A program made the translations under genes and the position numbers. The notes under the pieces are model-generated. The model made no database searches, was not told the DNA's origin, and worked only from the letters and a program-made list of their open reading frames with translations. DNA of 64,000 bases, from assembly GCF_037102585.1 (NCBI RefSeq), contig NW_027043830.1, positions 992,001 to 1,056,000 of the forward strand. Direction: 5' to 3'. This DNA comes from Saccharomycopsis crataegensis (Eukaryota; Ascomycota; Saccharomycetes; Ascoideales; Saccharomycopsidaceae). Positions 23,095 through 37,720 of the stretch are shown here, one piece after another. Positions within the stretch are counted from its first letter, which is position 1. Each line of letters opens with the position of its first letter.

Positions 23095-24406
23095 TTACTA
23101 TATGTGCTTTTCTCTTGCATGAATGCCATCTAAATTCTGTTTTGTTTTTGTTTGTTTTTTTTATGATCTAATTTTTGTTTTTTAGTACTTTTGATTTAAC
23201 GTTTGGTTTTACACACCTGTAGCATTTAGCATTCCATAATAGACATTATTGATACAATATCACAATTCACATGTAGGCGATACCACCACGCACTCAAAAA
23301 AAATTTTAGTGGGTGAACCATACGGAGACACTGGTGTCATCTTTTTTTAACTTCCCTAGGGTGTATTTTTCTGCCTCCACAGTGTCTATCTTCACTTTCA
23401 TTCACACTAAATTGCTGTTGCTCACTTTTTTGCCGTTAATTTTTTTTTTTTTCTGCATGCAATTGAGATGTTAGCGATAAGGCTGAAAAACATCTTTTAA
23501 AAAATCTGTAAGAATGTTAGAAGGCCATGAAAAGAAATAGATACTTAAAGTTAACTTATTTTCAAAAAAAAATAAGACTCAGCTTCAAAACCAACAGGTA
23601 TGAAACACAAATTTTATGACTTCAGAACATTTTGATCGATGATTGTGGAAATGCTGCTGCTTTGATTGTAGCAGGATGATATTCTATGAAAATCATAAGT
23701 TTGCCTCTTAAAAGTTTGAAGATGTTATTATATTGAGGTCAAGCGCCTTTTTCTAAACGTTAAAACGGAAAAGCACCTAATAACTTATCAAGAAATATGA
23801 AGAGAAATGTGATTAATGTCTTATGAATGAAACAAAGTTATGAGCTGAGGTGAGTATTAATAAAAGAAGATTTGTTCAATAGTCACACAGTGCAATATAT
23901 TTTTTGGAATCAATTTGGCTTCTTAAAATATTATCCGATGAGAAAATTAGAGATCACATAACATTATTGGTAGTATTTGTGTTGGCACCACCACACCTGT
24001 GGGAGGTTGGTTCGCTCAGTCTCATCGACTGATTACTAAGATATTGTTCGCTCACCCATTGACGAATGACATGATGTGACGCTGGAACTTCTAACTGAAT
24101 TTATGCTGTTATCTAGCTTGTAAATCTCTTACAGACTACTATATGAAAATTATGCAGCCTTAGATAATGCTGAATGAACAACAATTTTCAATTTCTTCGC
24201 CTATTGTTTATGGTTACATCTTTTGGAAAGTTACTCTTGCACTACTATTTTCACTTTAGGTGAACCTAAGTAGAACCCTGCATAAAATTTTTCAAGACTC
24301 TAAACCGATTATTTGATAAGGCATCCTGCTTCTTTCAATGGGCTCGTGGATTTCGCAGAAACTACTATCAGTTCCTTCAACACTAGAAAACCTGCCTCTG
24401 TGTGTT
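23095..24406. other. Intergenic region between CTP synthase and the F-box/LRR gene
   Basis: 1.3 kb with no supported gene. A segment at 23980-24183 starts TGTTG and ends CAACA (see findings). Otherwise the DNA is AT-rich. Confidence 0.45.
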
Positions 24407-25831
24407 CTAAGTGAGTGGAAATTGCGGCATTAAAGAATCAGATTTTATGGTTTTAATTTTGGACAACCTGGAAAGATCAGTATCTGAGAAGTTTCTCCAA
24501 GGAAGAGAATAACAGTGAAGAGTAACAAGGGTTTCAACCACGGTTAGCAAGCCCACAATGCTCTTCAAATAATAAGAACGCGAGATGTCCAATTCTTCGA
24601 GGACTTTCAAACTTTGTAAATTATCAATAGCTCGCAATCGATTTTGGCTGATGTTCAAATACTTAAGCTTAGGCAAGTTTAAGCCTTCAATGTTTTCAAT
24701 TTCATTATCTTTTAGCAGTAACCATTCCAAGTTCAAAAGCCCACCCAAATTTTCAATTTTCCGAATATCATTGTATTCAAGATTTAGGGAAACTAAATTC
24801 ACAAGGTATTTAAAGCTATTGGAGATTCTGAATGTATTGTTCCAAGAAAAATCAATGGTTTTCAAGGCCTTATAATTTTGTAAACTTTTGGGAATCATAG
24901 AGTCTCCACACTTGATGATGGTCAAATGTTCAATTTCCTGGAATCCTTTTAAGAATGTTGTCAGATTCAGATCAACACTATTTGCGTTATTGTGGTAGGT
25001 GTTGCCGGTTTTCGGTGTTTGTAAATCTATCTCCAACGGATCCAGGTACATAGTATCGCAACGCAATACTAATGTTACCAAAGAGGGGAACCAATGCCTA
25101 TCGATTCTTAGTTTTTTAGGATTTCTAATTACAGAGCATTCAATTTCAAGATGGGATAAAGTTGGAAAACAAGCTGTTATATCAAAAATGAACCTTACCA
25201 GCTTAAGATATAGTTGTTTTATCTTTGTTGGCAAACTAATTTTGCTTAAATCAATGATAAATCTTCCGTAAGTTCGCATATAAAATGACTTTGCCTCATC
25301 TTCCATAAATATTTTCAAAGTTTCCGTTGATTTGGGATAGTCGACATCTAAACCACACCTGTTTTCAATTACCTTGACGTTAGTGCACCGATTCAAAAAG
25401 CATTGGATAATTTTTGACTTCCCTTTGGATATTAAAGGTCTCCGAGTACAAAAACTGTTTTCTGCTTTATGGATTATAATCTTTTTAATTGCAGATTCAT
25501 ATTTCAGAATCTTTGGAAGATTGTTATAACGAATCCAAACGTGTGGTTTCAGATAATTATTTTGACTTCCATCAGATTGATTTTGATACTTGTAAATAGT
25601 TTTGAAAATGTCTTCAAAGCATTCAGGCTTTGTATTTTTACCATCGTAATAAATTTCGACTTTATGGAGCAACAAAAATAAAGCACATTCGTATAACCTG
25701 TTTTTCGATGGTAGAATGCGCATTACAGGTAAAAGTTCGTAAGCATCTAGTCTCCCAAAAATCCGGAATATTAATTCATTTGGCATTCTCTCAAATGGAA
25801 AACATATTTTTCTGTCAACCATTATTAACAT
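24407..25831 (-). CDS. F-box and leucine-rich-repeat protein
   Basis: A 474-residue protein. An N-terminal F-box (about 12-50) reads FERMPNELIFRIFGRLDAYELLPV. The C-terminal third (about 315-460) has leucine-rich repeats of the SDS22-like type: LVSLNLEYNDIRKIENLGGL, LEWLLLKDNEIENIEGL, LKYLNISQNRLRAIDNL and LEELDISRSYYLKSIVGL. F-box proteins recruit substrates to SCF ubiquitin ligases through Skp1, and the LRRs are the likely substrate-binding part. I do not recognise a specific ortholog. DIA2, with a similar design, lies at the other end of the window but is not a close relative by eye. The start is ATG at 25831; a second Met (MVDRK) follows after three residues. Confidence 0.8.
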   Translation of the reverse strand: MLIMVDRKICFPFERMPNELIFRIFGRLDAYELLPVMRILPSKNRLYECALFLLLHKVEIYYDGKNTKPECFEDIFKTIYKYQNQSDGSQNNYLKPHVWIRYNNLPKILKYESAIKKIIIHKAENSFCTRRPLISKGKSKIIQCFLNRCTNVKVIENRCGLDVDYPKSTETLKIFMEDEAKSFYMRTYGRFIIDLSKISLPTKIKQLYLKLVRFIFDITACFPTLSHLEIECSVIRNPKKLRIDRHWFPSLVTLVLRCDTMYLDPLEIDLQTPKTGNTYHNNANSVDLNLTTFLKGFQEIEHLTIIKCGDSMIPKSLQNYKALKTIDFSWNNTFRISNSFKYLVNLVSLNLEYNDIRKIENLGGLLNLEWLLLKDNEIENIEGLNLPKLKYLNISQNRLRAIDNLQSLKVLEELDISRSYYLKSIVGLLTVVETLVTLHCYSLPWRNFSDTDLSRLSKIKTIKSDSLMPQFPLT

Positions 25832-26995
25832 ATACTTGTGATAGTGATTGTGATAGTAAAATTTCCGTTCGGTAACACGTCTAATACTTAAAAAGAAAAT
25901 TTTTGATTTGGAGAATTGGGCAAAAAAGTGAAAAAAGAGAGTTAATAATAATAAGACAAGAGAAAAGAAAATGATTTTACAAATTTTACCTTAGTTTTAG
26001 ATTGCACTTCCCTTTGAAAGTCCTGAATTTGGATGCTTTTCTTCTCTTTCGAGACTCTTAAAATTTTGTTCTTTCCTTCCTTTTCAGTTTTGATAGAACA
26101 CTATTGGAGTAAATTATAATAACATTATATGACCACTCATAAAATATGATGATAGAATAACCTCTACCAATTGAATATAATCCACGTCAGAGACAACTTC
26201 TTAAAGGGAGGAAGTTACAAAGACACTACTGAAACAATCAGGAGCAATTTCAAAATACACATCGCCTTTATTTTTTCCAGCCTTTATAGCAATTGATTTC
26301 TTTTCTTTTTTTTTCTTGACTATTATTTATTTGCAATATTAATCATAAATATAGGGAACTAAGATGACTACATGTAATGTCTTCCTAAAACAGCAACAGT
26401 TGCTCATTTTACTTAAAATTTGAACGAACTCAATTATCATTATTTTATATTTATTGCTCTCAAGTTTTAGTTTTAGGAAAATAGATGAGAATACTGAAAA
26501 TAATACCCAGGTGACAAATATAATGGTTATGCAAAGTCTTGATACATAAGAGAGATTTTCTTCACGTATAAATACAGGATATCCTCGATGCTGAAATCTA
26601 TGACTAAATTGACTGTTAAAAGTTGAAAACAATAAATTTTTAGAATAATAATAATAAATGAATAAATAAATAAATAAAAACAGGGTACAGTTGAATGAGA
26701 TCAGAATATAGAAAATAGAGCACAAATGTAACAAGATGTCAATCCAACCTCTTGCTGATTATCATATTGAACCATTTACTATTTTGACCACTTACTTTTT
26801 CGAGACCATGGCCAATTAGTTGCCATTACGTGAAATGATCGCTATTCTCATGCTTTGGGAATATATACCTGCTGTTCATATGCCATCTCTTACTGACCTG
26901 AGCAAGCCATATGAGCGAGTATCATGTATTATGTATGTCAAATTAGTATAGATGAAAACAAAGTTTAAAAGGAACAAAAGCACCAAGAAGTCCAA
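25832..26995. other. Intergenic region upstream of the F-box/LRR gene, 3' of SEC14
   Basis: 1.16 kb, AT-rich. A minus-strand 131-codon frame (26339-26734) lacks an ATG at its start and is rich in Phe/Ile/Tyr, so I do not call it. A short (AATA)n run is near 26650-26680. Confidence 0.45.
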
Positions 26996-28277
26996 TCATT
27001 TCCCAGCAACAGGAGCTGGACCTTCAATGCCAACATATTTTTCTTCTCTCCAAGGGCCAACATCGGCCAAGTACAACCCACCATCTTCCTCAGAAACTTC
27101 TGATTTACCGCCGAATTTTACTGGCAAGTTTTCTTCAGGAATTTGCTTCAACAAATCAGACTTGTAAGAGTAACCCAAAATGAAAATCTTGTTAACGGTG
27201 ACAGGGTCCAAGAATGGCTTGAAAAGTCTGAAAGCGGTGGAGAATCCAAATGGCGCATTGATAAGAAAGAACTTACCCATACGCTCAGGGTAGTAGTTTT
27301 GACCGATGTAAGAAGCTTCACGCACGTAGGACAAAACTTGAGAGGCAGAGGTGATGGATATGCCTTTGAGGTCCAAAATGGTGCAGGAGGTTTCAACAAG
27401 ATGTCCGGCCTTACGTGAGCAAGCTGGTAAACGATGGTTAGCAAAAGATTCATATTCCCAAATCAAGTTCTTGATCATACGCTCTTGAGTGGTAATCTTG
27501 TACATTTCAGTAATATTAACTGACCCAAGTTCTTCAATATAAATAGGACGGCCATCCTTATCAGTTTTGTGATAGTATTGTGGATAGAACTTGGCAACAG
27601 TAGTCTTTTCAGTGTAGTGGAAGTCTTCAAGGATGGTATCAACGCCATTTTCCTTTCTCCATTTTTCGCATTCTTCAAACATGAGCTTGGCCTTAGCGAC
27701 ATCAAACTTACGAGCACGGAGGAAACGTAACTGTTGAGAGTGTTAGTATAAATAATTAAGAATTTTGAAGTGATGGATGGGAAACAAGGGAATAAAGAAG
27801 ACAAGCTTTCTTCCCACCCTAACAATAATTCAAAATAATAAACTTACCAAAGTAGCTTCATCCAATCTCAAAGTATAGCCACCCTTTATCAACTCATCGT
27901 GCAACTTCTGGAGAGCTTCTTTCTGCTCAGAAGTCAAGTTTCCTGGATAGCCAGTAAAAGGGCCTGGCGGAGAAGTTTGTGGGTAACTGGCTCTATTCAA
28001 ATTATTGTTAGTTCATGTGTCTATCGATATTAGCATCGTAAAGGAACCACGGAAAAAAAAAGAGAAAAAAAGACAGCAAAATTGAATATGAATCATTTTA
28101 TACCATTCTTCCAATAAAAAAGTAGAAATGATTATAACAGAGAACTTCTGGGAGAAGTGATATTGATTTTACAATACATACAAGAATTCAGATTCCTATA
28201 AGAAAACTGGTTAGTTAAATTGACACAATTGCAATAGACCTATATAAAAGTAAAGGATTTACCTGAAAAATAGTCAT
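26996..28277 (-). CDS. SEC14: Phosphatidylinositol/phosphatidylcholine transfer protein Sec14, four exons
   Basis: A spliced gene of 302 residues (S. cerevisiae Sec14 has 304). Exons: 28277-28263 (MTIFQ), a micro-exon 28195-28182 (14 nt), 27992-27848, and 27730-26996. Donors are GTAAAT, GTATGT and GTAAGT; branch points are ACTAAC in all three introns (67, 189 and 117 nt). The joined N-terminus reads ESEFLASYPQ, matching EKEFLESYPQ of yeast Sec14, and the third junction gives [17 protein letters not shown]. This is the CRAL-TRIO N domain; the lipid-binding CRAL-TRIO fold follows ([28 protein letters not shown]). Sec14 acts at the Golgi, stimulating PI4P production needed for secretion. An out-of-frame ATG at 28281 lies 4 nt before the proper start. 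Confidence 0.93.
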
Positions 28278-29741
28278 TCATTTTTCTTCAATAAGACCAA
28301 GATAAATTGGATACCAATAGCATAGTTCTCAAAAAAAAAACACTATACGTACGGAAACAGCCATATTTATGATATTAGAATATTGTTTTTTTGATCCTTT
28401 GTATGTGCCACTGGGTAAAAAAAAAAAGTTGTTCCAAAACGGCTCCTTTCGTTTGCTTTCTGTTTTTAATACTTGTTTTTTTCAACCTGGTCAAAAAGAT
28501 GGTGTATTCAACAGTAGTATCCAAAAAAAGCTATTGTTGATGATGACAAGTTTTTAGTTTTGCAAATTGATGGGAGATGGAATAACCGTTACCCTGTAAT
28601 TTACGTAATACCAGAGTGAGGTGCGTTTTTATCCATCTGACAGGTACATTGTAGTGCAGCAGATTATTCCACGGAGTAGATCCTCTCATACACCCTTCAT
28701 CGATGACGGCTCATTTAATCTGATAATTATAAACAGATTGAAATGGGCTATTTTATTGTCATCAAAACCCAGTGATTTGATCGACTACATTCATAGTGGC
28801 TGCTTTTAAAGATTGGCAACTTCAATTGTCCAAGGATTTTGGGGATATTTTCTCGTTTTAACCTTGCCAAAAATCCCTGTCAGAGCCAGCCTTCTCCGTT
28901 AAAGCTATTGTGAAATGCCACTCTCAACAACACTACTATTGAGAGAAGCTGTTGTCTTCTCAAAGTAACCATAGCTCTCAATTAATAATATATTTTTTTT
29001 CTGTCTTTGGTTATTCAATAAATCTATTTTTTTTTTTTTCAATAAAATCTTTTCCAACTGCCACATGTCGTTCCTACTGGCAATCCATGAATAGCACATT
29101 GCGTATCAATAGAACTTCATCCATGGAAAATAAAGAAGAATTATTATTATTCATTGAATTTTTTCTAATGATATGATTTTGTAAGAAAAAAAAATATATG
29201 AAAAATAATCACATTTTTTAACTGCTCGTGTAGAAATGAGGGCAGGAAGTTTTTGTACTCAGAAATGTTTGCAGATATTACAATTCTTGGATACTTTACT
29301 ACCACAAAGTTAATAATATCGTAATATACTTCACATATTTCTAAAAATAAAACCGTGGATACAGTTCTTTATTTTTTGTCACTATTGTTGTTTCTTCTAT
29401 TAGACGTCCTCTCTGTCTGTGTACAATTTCTTCCTCTTCTCTCTTATACTATTATCTCACAATTTTCTATATTCGAGACCACAAAGCAACTCGTCTAGCT
29501 TTATTATACTATTGTGGCTGTCCATAATCCTTTTTTTTAATCATTTCTTTCTTTTTCAATTCTTGTCATAGCCTTAAAAAAATAGCCACCTCGACGATAC
29601 TATAAATACCAGATGAATTCCCCCATTTTTATAATATTCAAAGCACAAAGTAAAAATTTTTGATAAATGAAATCAATTTAATATACTTAATATTCCTGAT
29701 ACCAATTTTTCTCTTTTGTTGTGCAGATATTATACCTTACA
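28278..29741. other. SEC14 promoter / upstream of the small GPI protein
   Basis: About 1.46 kb between divergent genes. ORFs of 62-74 codons at 28369, 28621 and 28952 have no recognisable content. The final 400 bases are pyrimidine-rich and then TATA-like (ACTATAAATACC near 29600), as expected for the promoter of the next gene. Confidence 0.5.
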
Positions 29742-29978
29742 ATGCAATTCACCTCAACTCTTGTTACTTTCGCGATTATATTCTCTGGTATTTCATCCGC
29801 CGCTACCGTGAACAATACTACTAATGGTACTTCTTTCATAGAATACCCGGGTTCTAATATCTCAGTCAGTAATATCTCCAATATTACCACGTATGATGGT
29901 GCTGCTGCTTCTAACTTCAAGGTTGGCGGGACATCTGCCCTTGTTGTCATGGTTGCCGTCGCTGCAGTGTTGGTGTGA
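29742..29978 (+). CDS. Small GPI-type cell-surface glycoprotein (78 residues)
   Basis: The ATG at 29742 begins MQFTSTLVTFAIIFSGISSA, a clear signal peptide. The mature part is only about 35-40 residues and packed with N-glycosylation sequons (NNT, NTT, NGT, NIS, NIS, NIT). The C-terminus (GGTSALVVMVAVAAVLV) is a hydrophobic GPI-attachment tail with small residues before it. After processing, the product would be a tiny glycosylated peptide on the membrane or wall. No known family is recognised. A TATA-like element lies about 140 bp upstream. Confidence 0.7.
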   Translation: MQFTSTLVTFAIIFSGISSAATVNNTTNGTSFIEYPGSNISVSNISNITTYDGAAASNFKVGGTSALVVMVAVAAVLV

Positions 29979-31066
29979 TGAATTAATTTCCAGGTAAAAA
30001 TTATCAGGGACCTAATGTTGCACAATTATTATTATTATTATTTTATTATTATTTTCCTCTTCTCTGCTGGTTTTCGTTTGGTTTTTCTATGTTTATAAGG
30101 CTTCTTGGACACCTTCCCTTTATTTTTTCTCTATCAATTGCATTTCTTAACTTCCAAATCAGTTTGTACAATATAATATTTCTTCTATATAATCGTTGCT
30201 ACCAATAATACACCCATTAATGGGAATCTTTTACATAAACAGTGTACTATTCAACCCAAAGAAGACAATAAATCTCTGAGAAATCTGTAATATAAGCTTG
30301 ATCTCATGTTAATCGACGGATTGAGAGTCTTATACCATGATTCGATCTACTAATGGCTGTATTGAATGAAATAAAATTCATTGTTAAAGCAAGTTTGAAT
30401 ACTGTGTAAAGGTTTAAACCTTTCCTCTAAAATAAGGATAATAAGATGGAAAAACGAGAAACATCGCTCTATTTAAGTAGTTTGATCTTCTCTTAGAACA
30501 ATTGGATAGTTCTAAAAGATAATAGAAGATAATAGAAAGTAATAGAATATCCTGACATGTTCAAGTACCTGAAAGGGAATTCTTCGAAATGCTAGCATGT
30601 TCTACGAAGGATTATCAGTTAACCAATGCATCCCAGAAGTACATTAACAATAGTATAATAATACCTTGAGCATGGCCTATGTTACATACTATCAGTAACG
30701 TTGTAATTCAATCTTACTTTAATTTGTTACTTAATTATCTTATCTAAACAAAGTCTTAAGCGAAGTTTATCCTATACTTTATTATTTCCTTTTTATCTTT
30801 CAGTCACATCCCTATATACTTTCCCTATTCTAATTGTTTCACTCAAGAATACTATCTATATATTGTATTCAATATCCCTTTTTTCATTGGTTATATAATA
30901 TTTTAATATTACAAAAATCATAAAAAAATACATATTTATCAAACATATATTAATAATCAATTGATTAGCAGAACACAAATAAACGAAAAAGTAAGACATA
31001 AATAACTAAAATAAATCGGAAAAAAATAAAAATAAAAATAAAAATGAAAAATGAAAAACAGAACAT
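29979..31066. other. Intergenic region between convergent small GPI gene and CDC3
   Basis: About 1.1 kb, AT-rich. It contains a short tandem of AGATAATAGAA-like units near 30515-30550. No gene is seen. Confidence 0.5.
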
Positions 31067-32565
31067 CTAAAAGATTCTTTTACGTGACTTTTGTTGTGAT
31101 GGATTATCTAACATATTGCGGGAAGAGTTTTCCAATGCAGTCTTCTTTTCTTCCAAAAGTCTCACTTGTTTCAATAATTTTTCTTTCATTTCCTTATGTC
31201 TACTAAACAATTCAGCTTCTGATTTCTGTAATTTCTTTTCCTTTTCGGTGACCTTTTGATCAAAAACACTCTTCATTTCGGCTTCCATCTTAGCCAATTT
31301 CGCCTCGTGCAAAGTTTTTTCTTCTTGTTGTTTGACCAATGGATCAAATTCTTTGAATACAGAATGGTCTTGTTCAATACCCATGTTGCGTAACTTTTCA
31401 GTTCTGTAATTTTCATACAATTTTTTGGCCGTGGTTTCTCTCAATTCTTCAAGGTAGTCTCTGATTAAAAGTTGACGTAATCTAACGAAATCACAATGAT
31501 CTTCATTATCAACTTCGATGATACCCCATGGATAGGCACGCCCTCTCACATTGTTGCCATCTTTACCTGATACTTCGTCAGTAGAACCAACTACAGCAAA
31601 CGGAATTCTTGACATTAATTCTTGACAGGACAAAATAGTTTCCTCATCATCCTTTTCATAGGTTGGTGGTCTGAAGATATTGATACCCTGAGTGTTGATA
31701 TCATCAAGAATTCTTTGTTTGAAGTCTGCAATTTCTTCTTCAGTTAAGGTGTCGGACTTGGCAATAACAGGGATCAAATTGACCTTAGTATGGACCTTCT
31801 TCATAAATGTGATGTCCAAAGGTTTAAGTGAGTGACCAGTAGGTTCAATAAAATACACAAGAGAGTGGACTCTGTTATCGATAATGGTGGTTCTATTAAT
31901 CTTGGTTTCTGCTTCCAAGTATTGATCAAATCTGGAATTGATTTCTTCAATAATTGGTTCCCACGAGTCACTGTTGTTAATGGCATCACCAAAACCTGGG
32001 GCATCAATAACAGTAAGATGCAATTTCACACCATTTTCTTCGATGTCGGCACTGACGGTTTCGATTTTAACGTTGGTTTGTTTTTCAGCGGAAGGGTCTC
32101 TGACTTCTTTTTGTGGGTAAAGCTCTCTGTTGAACAAGGTGTTGACTAAGGTGGACTTCCCAAGGCCGCTTTCGCCAACAATAAAGAAGTTAAAGTTGAA
32201 ACCACGACGGATGGACTTTCTATGCCATTGTTTTGGCAAATTTGCGAACCCAACGTATCCATTTAATTTGCGGCGAATTATATTGACTTCAGGAGTGACC
32301 GGACCAGAACCGTTAGCATCGGTAGAATTAGAAGGAGTAGCAGCTGCTTGAGGAGTCCCACTTCTGATAGTTTCTTTAACAGTTTCGCAATTTTCGTAGT
32401 TTGCAGAAGACTCTGAACTGATATCTGGTTGGTGGGATTCTGAAAAGATGTGGTTAGTTCAACAGAAACTGGCATCAACGAATAACAAAGGGAAAAAAGG
32501 CAAAAGAAAATGAGCAATAAAATTGAAGAACATAAAAATGCTTGTAACTTACCTAAAGCAGTCAT
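31067..32565 (-). CDS. CDC3: Septin Cdc3, one intron
   Basis: A spliced gene of 461 residues: exon 1 is 13 nt (32565-32553, ATG ACT GCT TTA G) and exon 2 is 32439-31067. The intron 32552-32440 (113 nt) has donor GTAAGT, branch AACTAAC and acceptor TTTCAG. The protein has a short variable N-terminus, then NGYVGFANLPKQWHRKS, the GTP-binding P-loop GESGLGKS (about 93-100), DAPGFG (G3) and AKSDT (G4). The septin unique element follows, then a C-terminal coiled coil (about 375-440, KxxEKExKLQKSEAEL...). YVGFANLPKQWHRKS and the C-terminal coiled coil point to Cdc3. Septins form the filament ring at the bud neck for cytokinesis and bud-site organisation. Confidence 0.92.
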
Positions 32566-32959
32566 GATTCCAGTGTGATAATTGCAAAGATAACTGATTA
32601 CAAAGATGCTGTCAATAAGGTGAGCTTCAAAACGGTTACAATTTTTTTTTATTGAAAAATAACACGAAAGCACAAAAGCTGATATTCCGAGCCCATATCA
32701 CGTGTATATTTCACCTCATCTTTTCCTCGGAATGCGGTCGGATTGGGTGAGCTACACAGAAAAAGTGTCAAAAAAGTGATTTAGTTTCTCTATTATTAAT
32801 ATACAACAGTTAAAAGAAAATGATAATCATGAGGAAAGGGTATAAGTAAGAAGATAAAGAAAAAAGGAAAAAGAGAGAGAAAATTAGAAGATAAAGAAGA
32901 AAAGGAAAAAGAGAGAGAAAATTAGAAGATAAAGAAGAAAAGGAAAAAGAGGGAGAAAA
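32566..32959. other. CDC3 promoter and adhesin 3' flank
   Basis: It holds a CACGTG near 32700, and a 38-bp purine-rich tandem repeat (about three copies) at 32860-32975 running up to the adhesin stop codon. Confidence 0.5.
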
Positions 32960-32975
32960 TTAGAAAATAAAGACT
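32860..32975. repeat. 38-bp purine-rich tandem repeat, about 3 copies
   Basis: Unit AGATAAAGAAGAAAAGGAAA continues to 38 bp and ends in AAAATTAGA; the second and third copies differ by single bases. It overlaps the 3' end of the adhesin frame. Confidence 0.8.
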
Positions 32976-33394
32976 AAAGAAGCAAAAACGGCCAAAGCAG
33001 AGACAAAACTAGAGGTCAATTGGGAACCTGAAGCTTGAAAGGTTTGCAATTCTGCAGTGGTAGTTGAAGAAGAAGAGGAAGCGGTTGCAATGGAAAAGGT
33101 AGACTTAGATTGAGTGGTGACTTCTTGTTCAAGACTTGGACTATTAGCGGTGGAAGATGACTCTGAAACATAGACAGCGGCAGTTGATGATGAAACGCCA
33201 ATACTGGTAGTAGTGATCGCAATACATCCTTCTGAACCACAAGAGGTAATAGTGTTGGTAACAGTGACATGTTTGTAAACCATATCAGTTGAAGTTGAAG
33301 ATTGGATGGTGTTGATAGATGGAGAACCAGTAACGGAAACAGCATCATCTGAACCGGCAGTAGTAGTAGAGATAACTGAGGAACAGCCATCTGG

Positions 33395-34060
33395 ACCACA
33401 AGAAGTAATGGTTTCAACAGCAGTGGCTGTAATATGAACAACATCGGTAGAAGTAGTCAAAAGTGGGCTAGAACTGGAAATTGATGAATGGGATGAAACA
33501 GGAGAGACAGTAGCAGAAAGATCACTTGAGCTGGAGGTTGGAACAACAGTGGCAGTGGAGGTAACTAAGGAACAACCATCTGGACCACAAGAAGTAATGG
33601 TTTCAACAGTAGTGGCTGTAATATGAACAACATCGGTAGAAGTAGTCAAAAGTGGGCTAGAACTGGAAATTGATGAATGGGATGAAACAGGAGAGACAGT
33701 AGCAGAAAGATCACTTGAGCTGGAGGTTGGAACAACAGTGGCAGTGGAGGTAACTAAGGAACAACCATCTGGACCACAAGAAGTAATGGTTTCAACAGTA
33801 GTGGCTGTAATATGAACAACATCGGTAGAAGTAGTCAAAAGTGGGCTAGAACTGGAAATTGATGAATGGGATGAAACAGGAGAGACAGTAGCAGAAAGAT
33901 CACTTGAGCTGGAGGTTGGAACAACAGTGGCAGTGGAGGTAACTAAGGAACAACCATCTGGACCACAAGAAGTAATGGTTTCAACAGTAGTGGCTGTAAT
34001 ATGAACAACATCGGTAGAAGTAGTCAAAAGTGGGCTAGAACTGGAAATTGATGAATGGGT
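33395..34060 (-). repeat. 189-bp tandem repeats in adhesin stalk
   Basis: Copies are spaced exactly 189 bp apart (the motif coding ETITSCGPDGC recurs near 33400, 33591, 33780 and 33969). Near-identity between copies suggests recent expansion or gene conversion. Confidence 0.85.
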
Positions 34061-34564
34061 AGAAACAGGAGGGACATTAGTAGAAACAGCACTATTTGCA
34101 CAGGAAGTTGAAGTAATGGTGGCGGTTGAGGTCATCAAGACACATCCAATTGAATCGCAAGAAGTAACGGTTTTAGTGACAGTGATAGGAACTTCAATGA
34201 TGTTAGTACAAGCAGCCGTTGCAGTTGTAATAGAACCTGGTGATGAGCTCAAAGTTGAAGAGTCAACAATAGAAGCATAACTTGTACTGATGAAGAGATC
34301 ACTGAGGTACAACCATCTGGTCCACAAGAAGTAGTGCCTTCAGTAATACTGGTAAATGGCCAGAAAAAGTGGTTGAAGAGCTCGATGTTGTGTTTCCATA
34401 GTGAACTGGTTGATAGGTTGAAGTTTCTGAAGTAAAAAGATAAAGTACTAGTTGAAGTTAAAGATAAAGTACTAGTTGAAGAAAAGGAACTAACAGTGCT
34501 GGAAATGGAAGTTGATGAAATAGAGCTAAAATTACCAGAGCTTGAAGTAAATGATGCCGAGGTA

Positions 34565-37720
<3,156 letters not shown>

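Noticed and set aside
24000-24080. tRNA-like segment (GGTTGGTTCGCTCAGTC)
   Set aside because: It has a GGTTCGC-like piece but no cloverleaf pairing or A-box at the right distance.
26339-26734. 131-codon minus-strand frame
   Set aside because: No ATG at the start, AT-rich composition gives Phe/Ile/Tyr bias, and no family resemblance.
30308-30649. Possible LTR with TGTTAAT...ATTAACA ends
   Set aside because: The ends match as a 7-bp inverted repeat, but the flanking bases do not form a target duplication and nothing inside is LTR-like.
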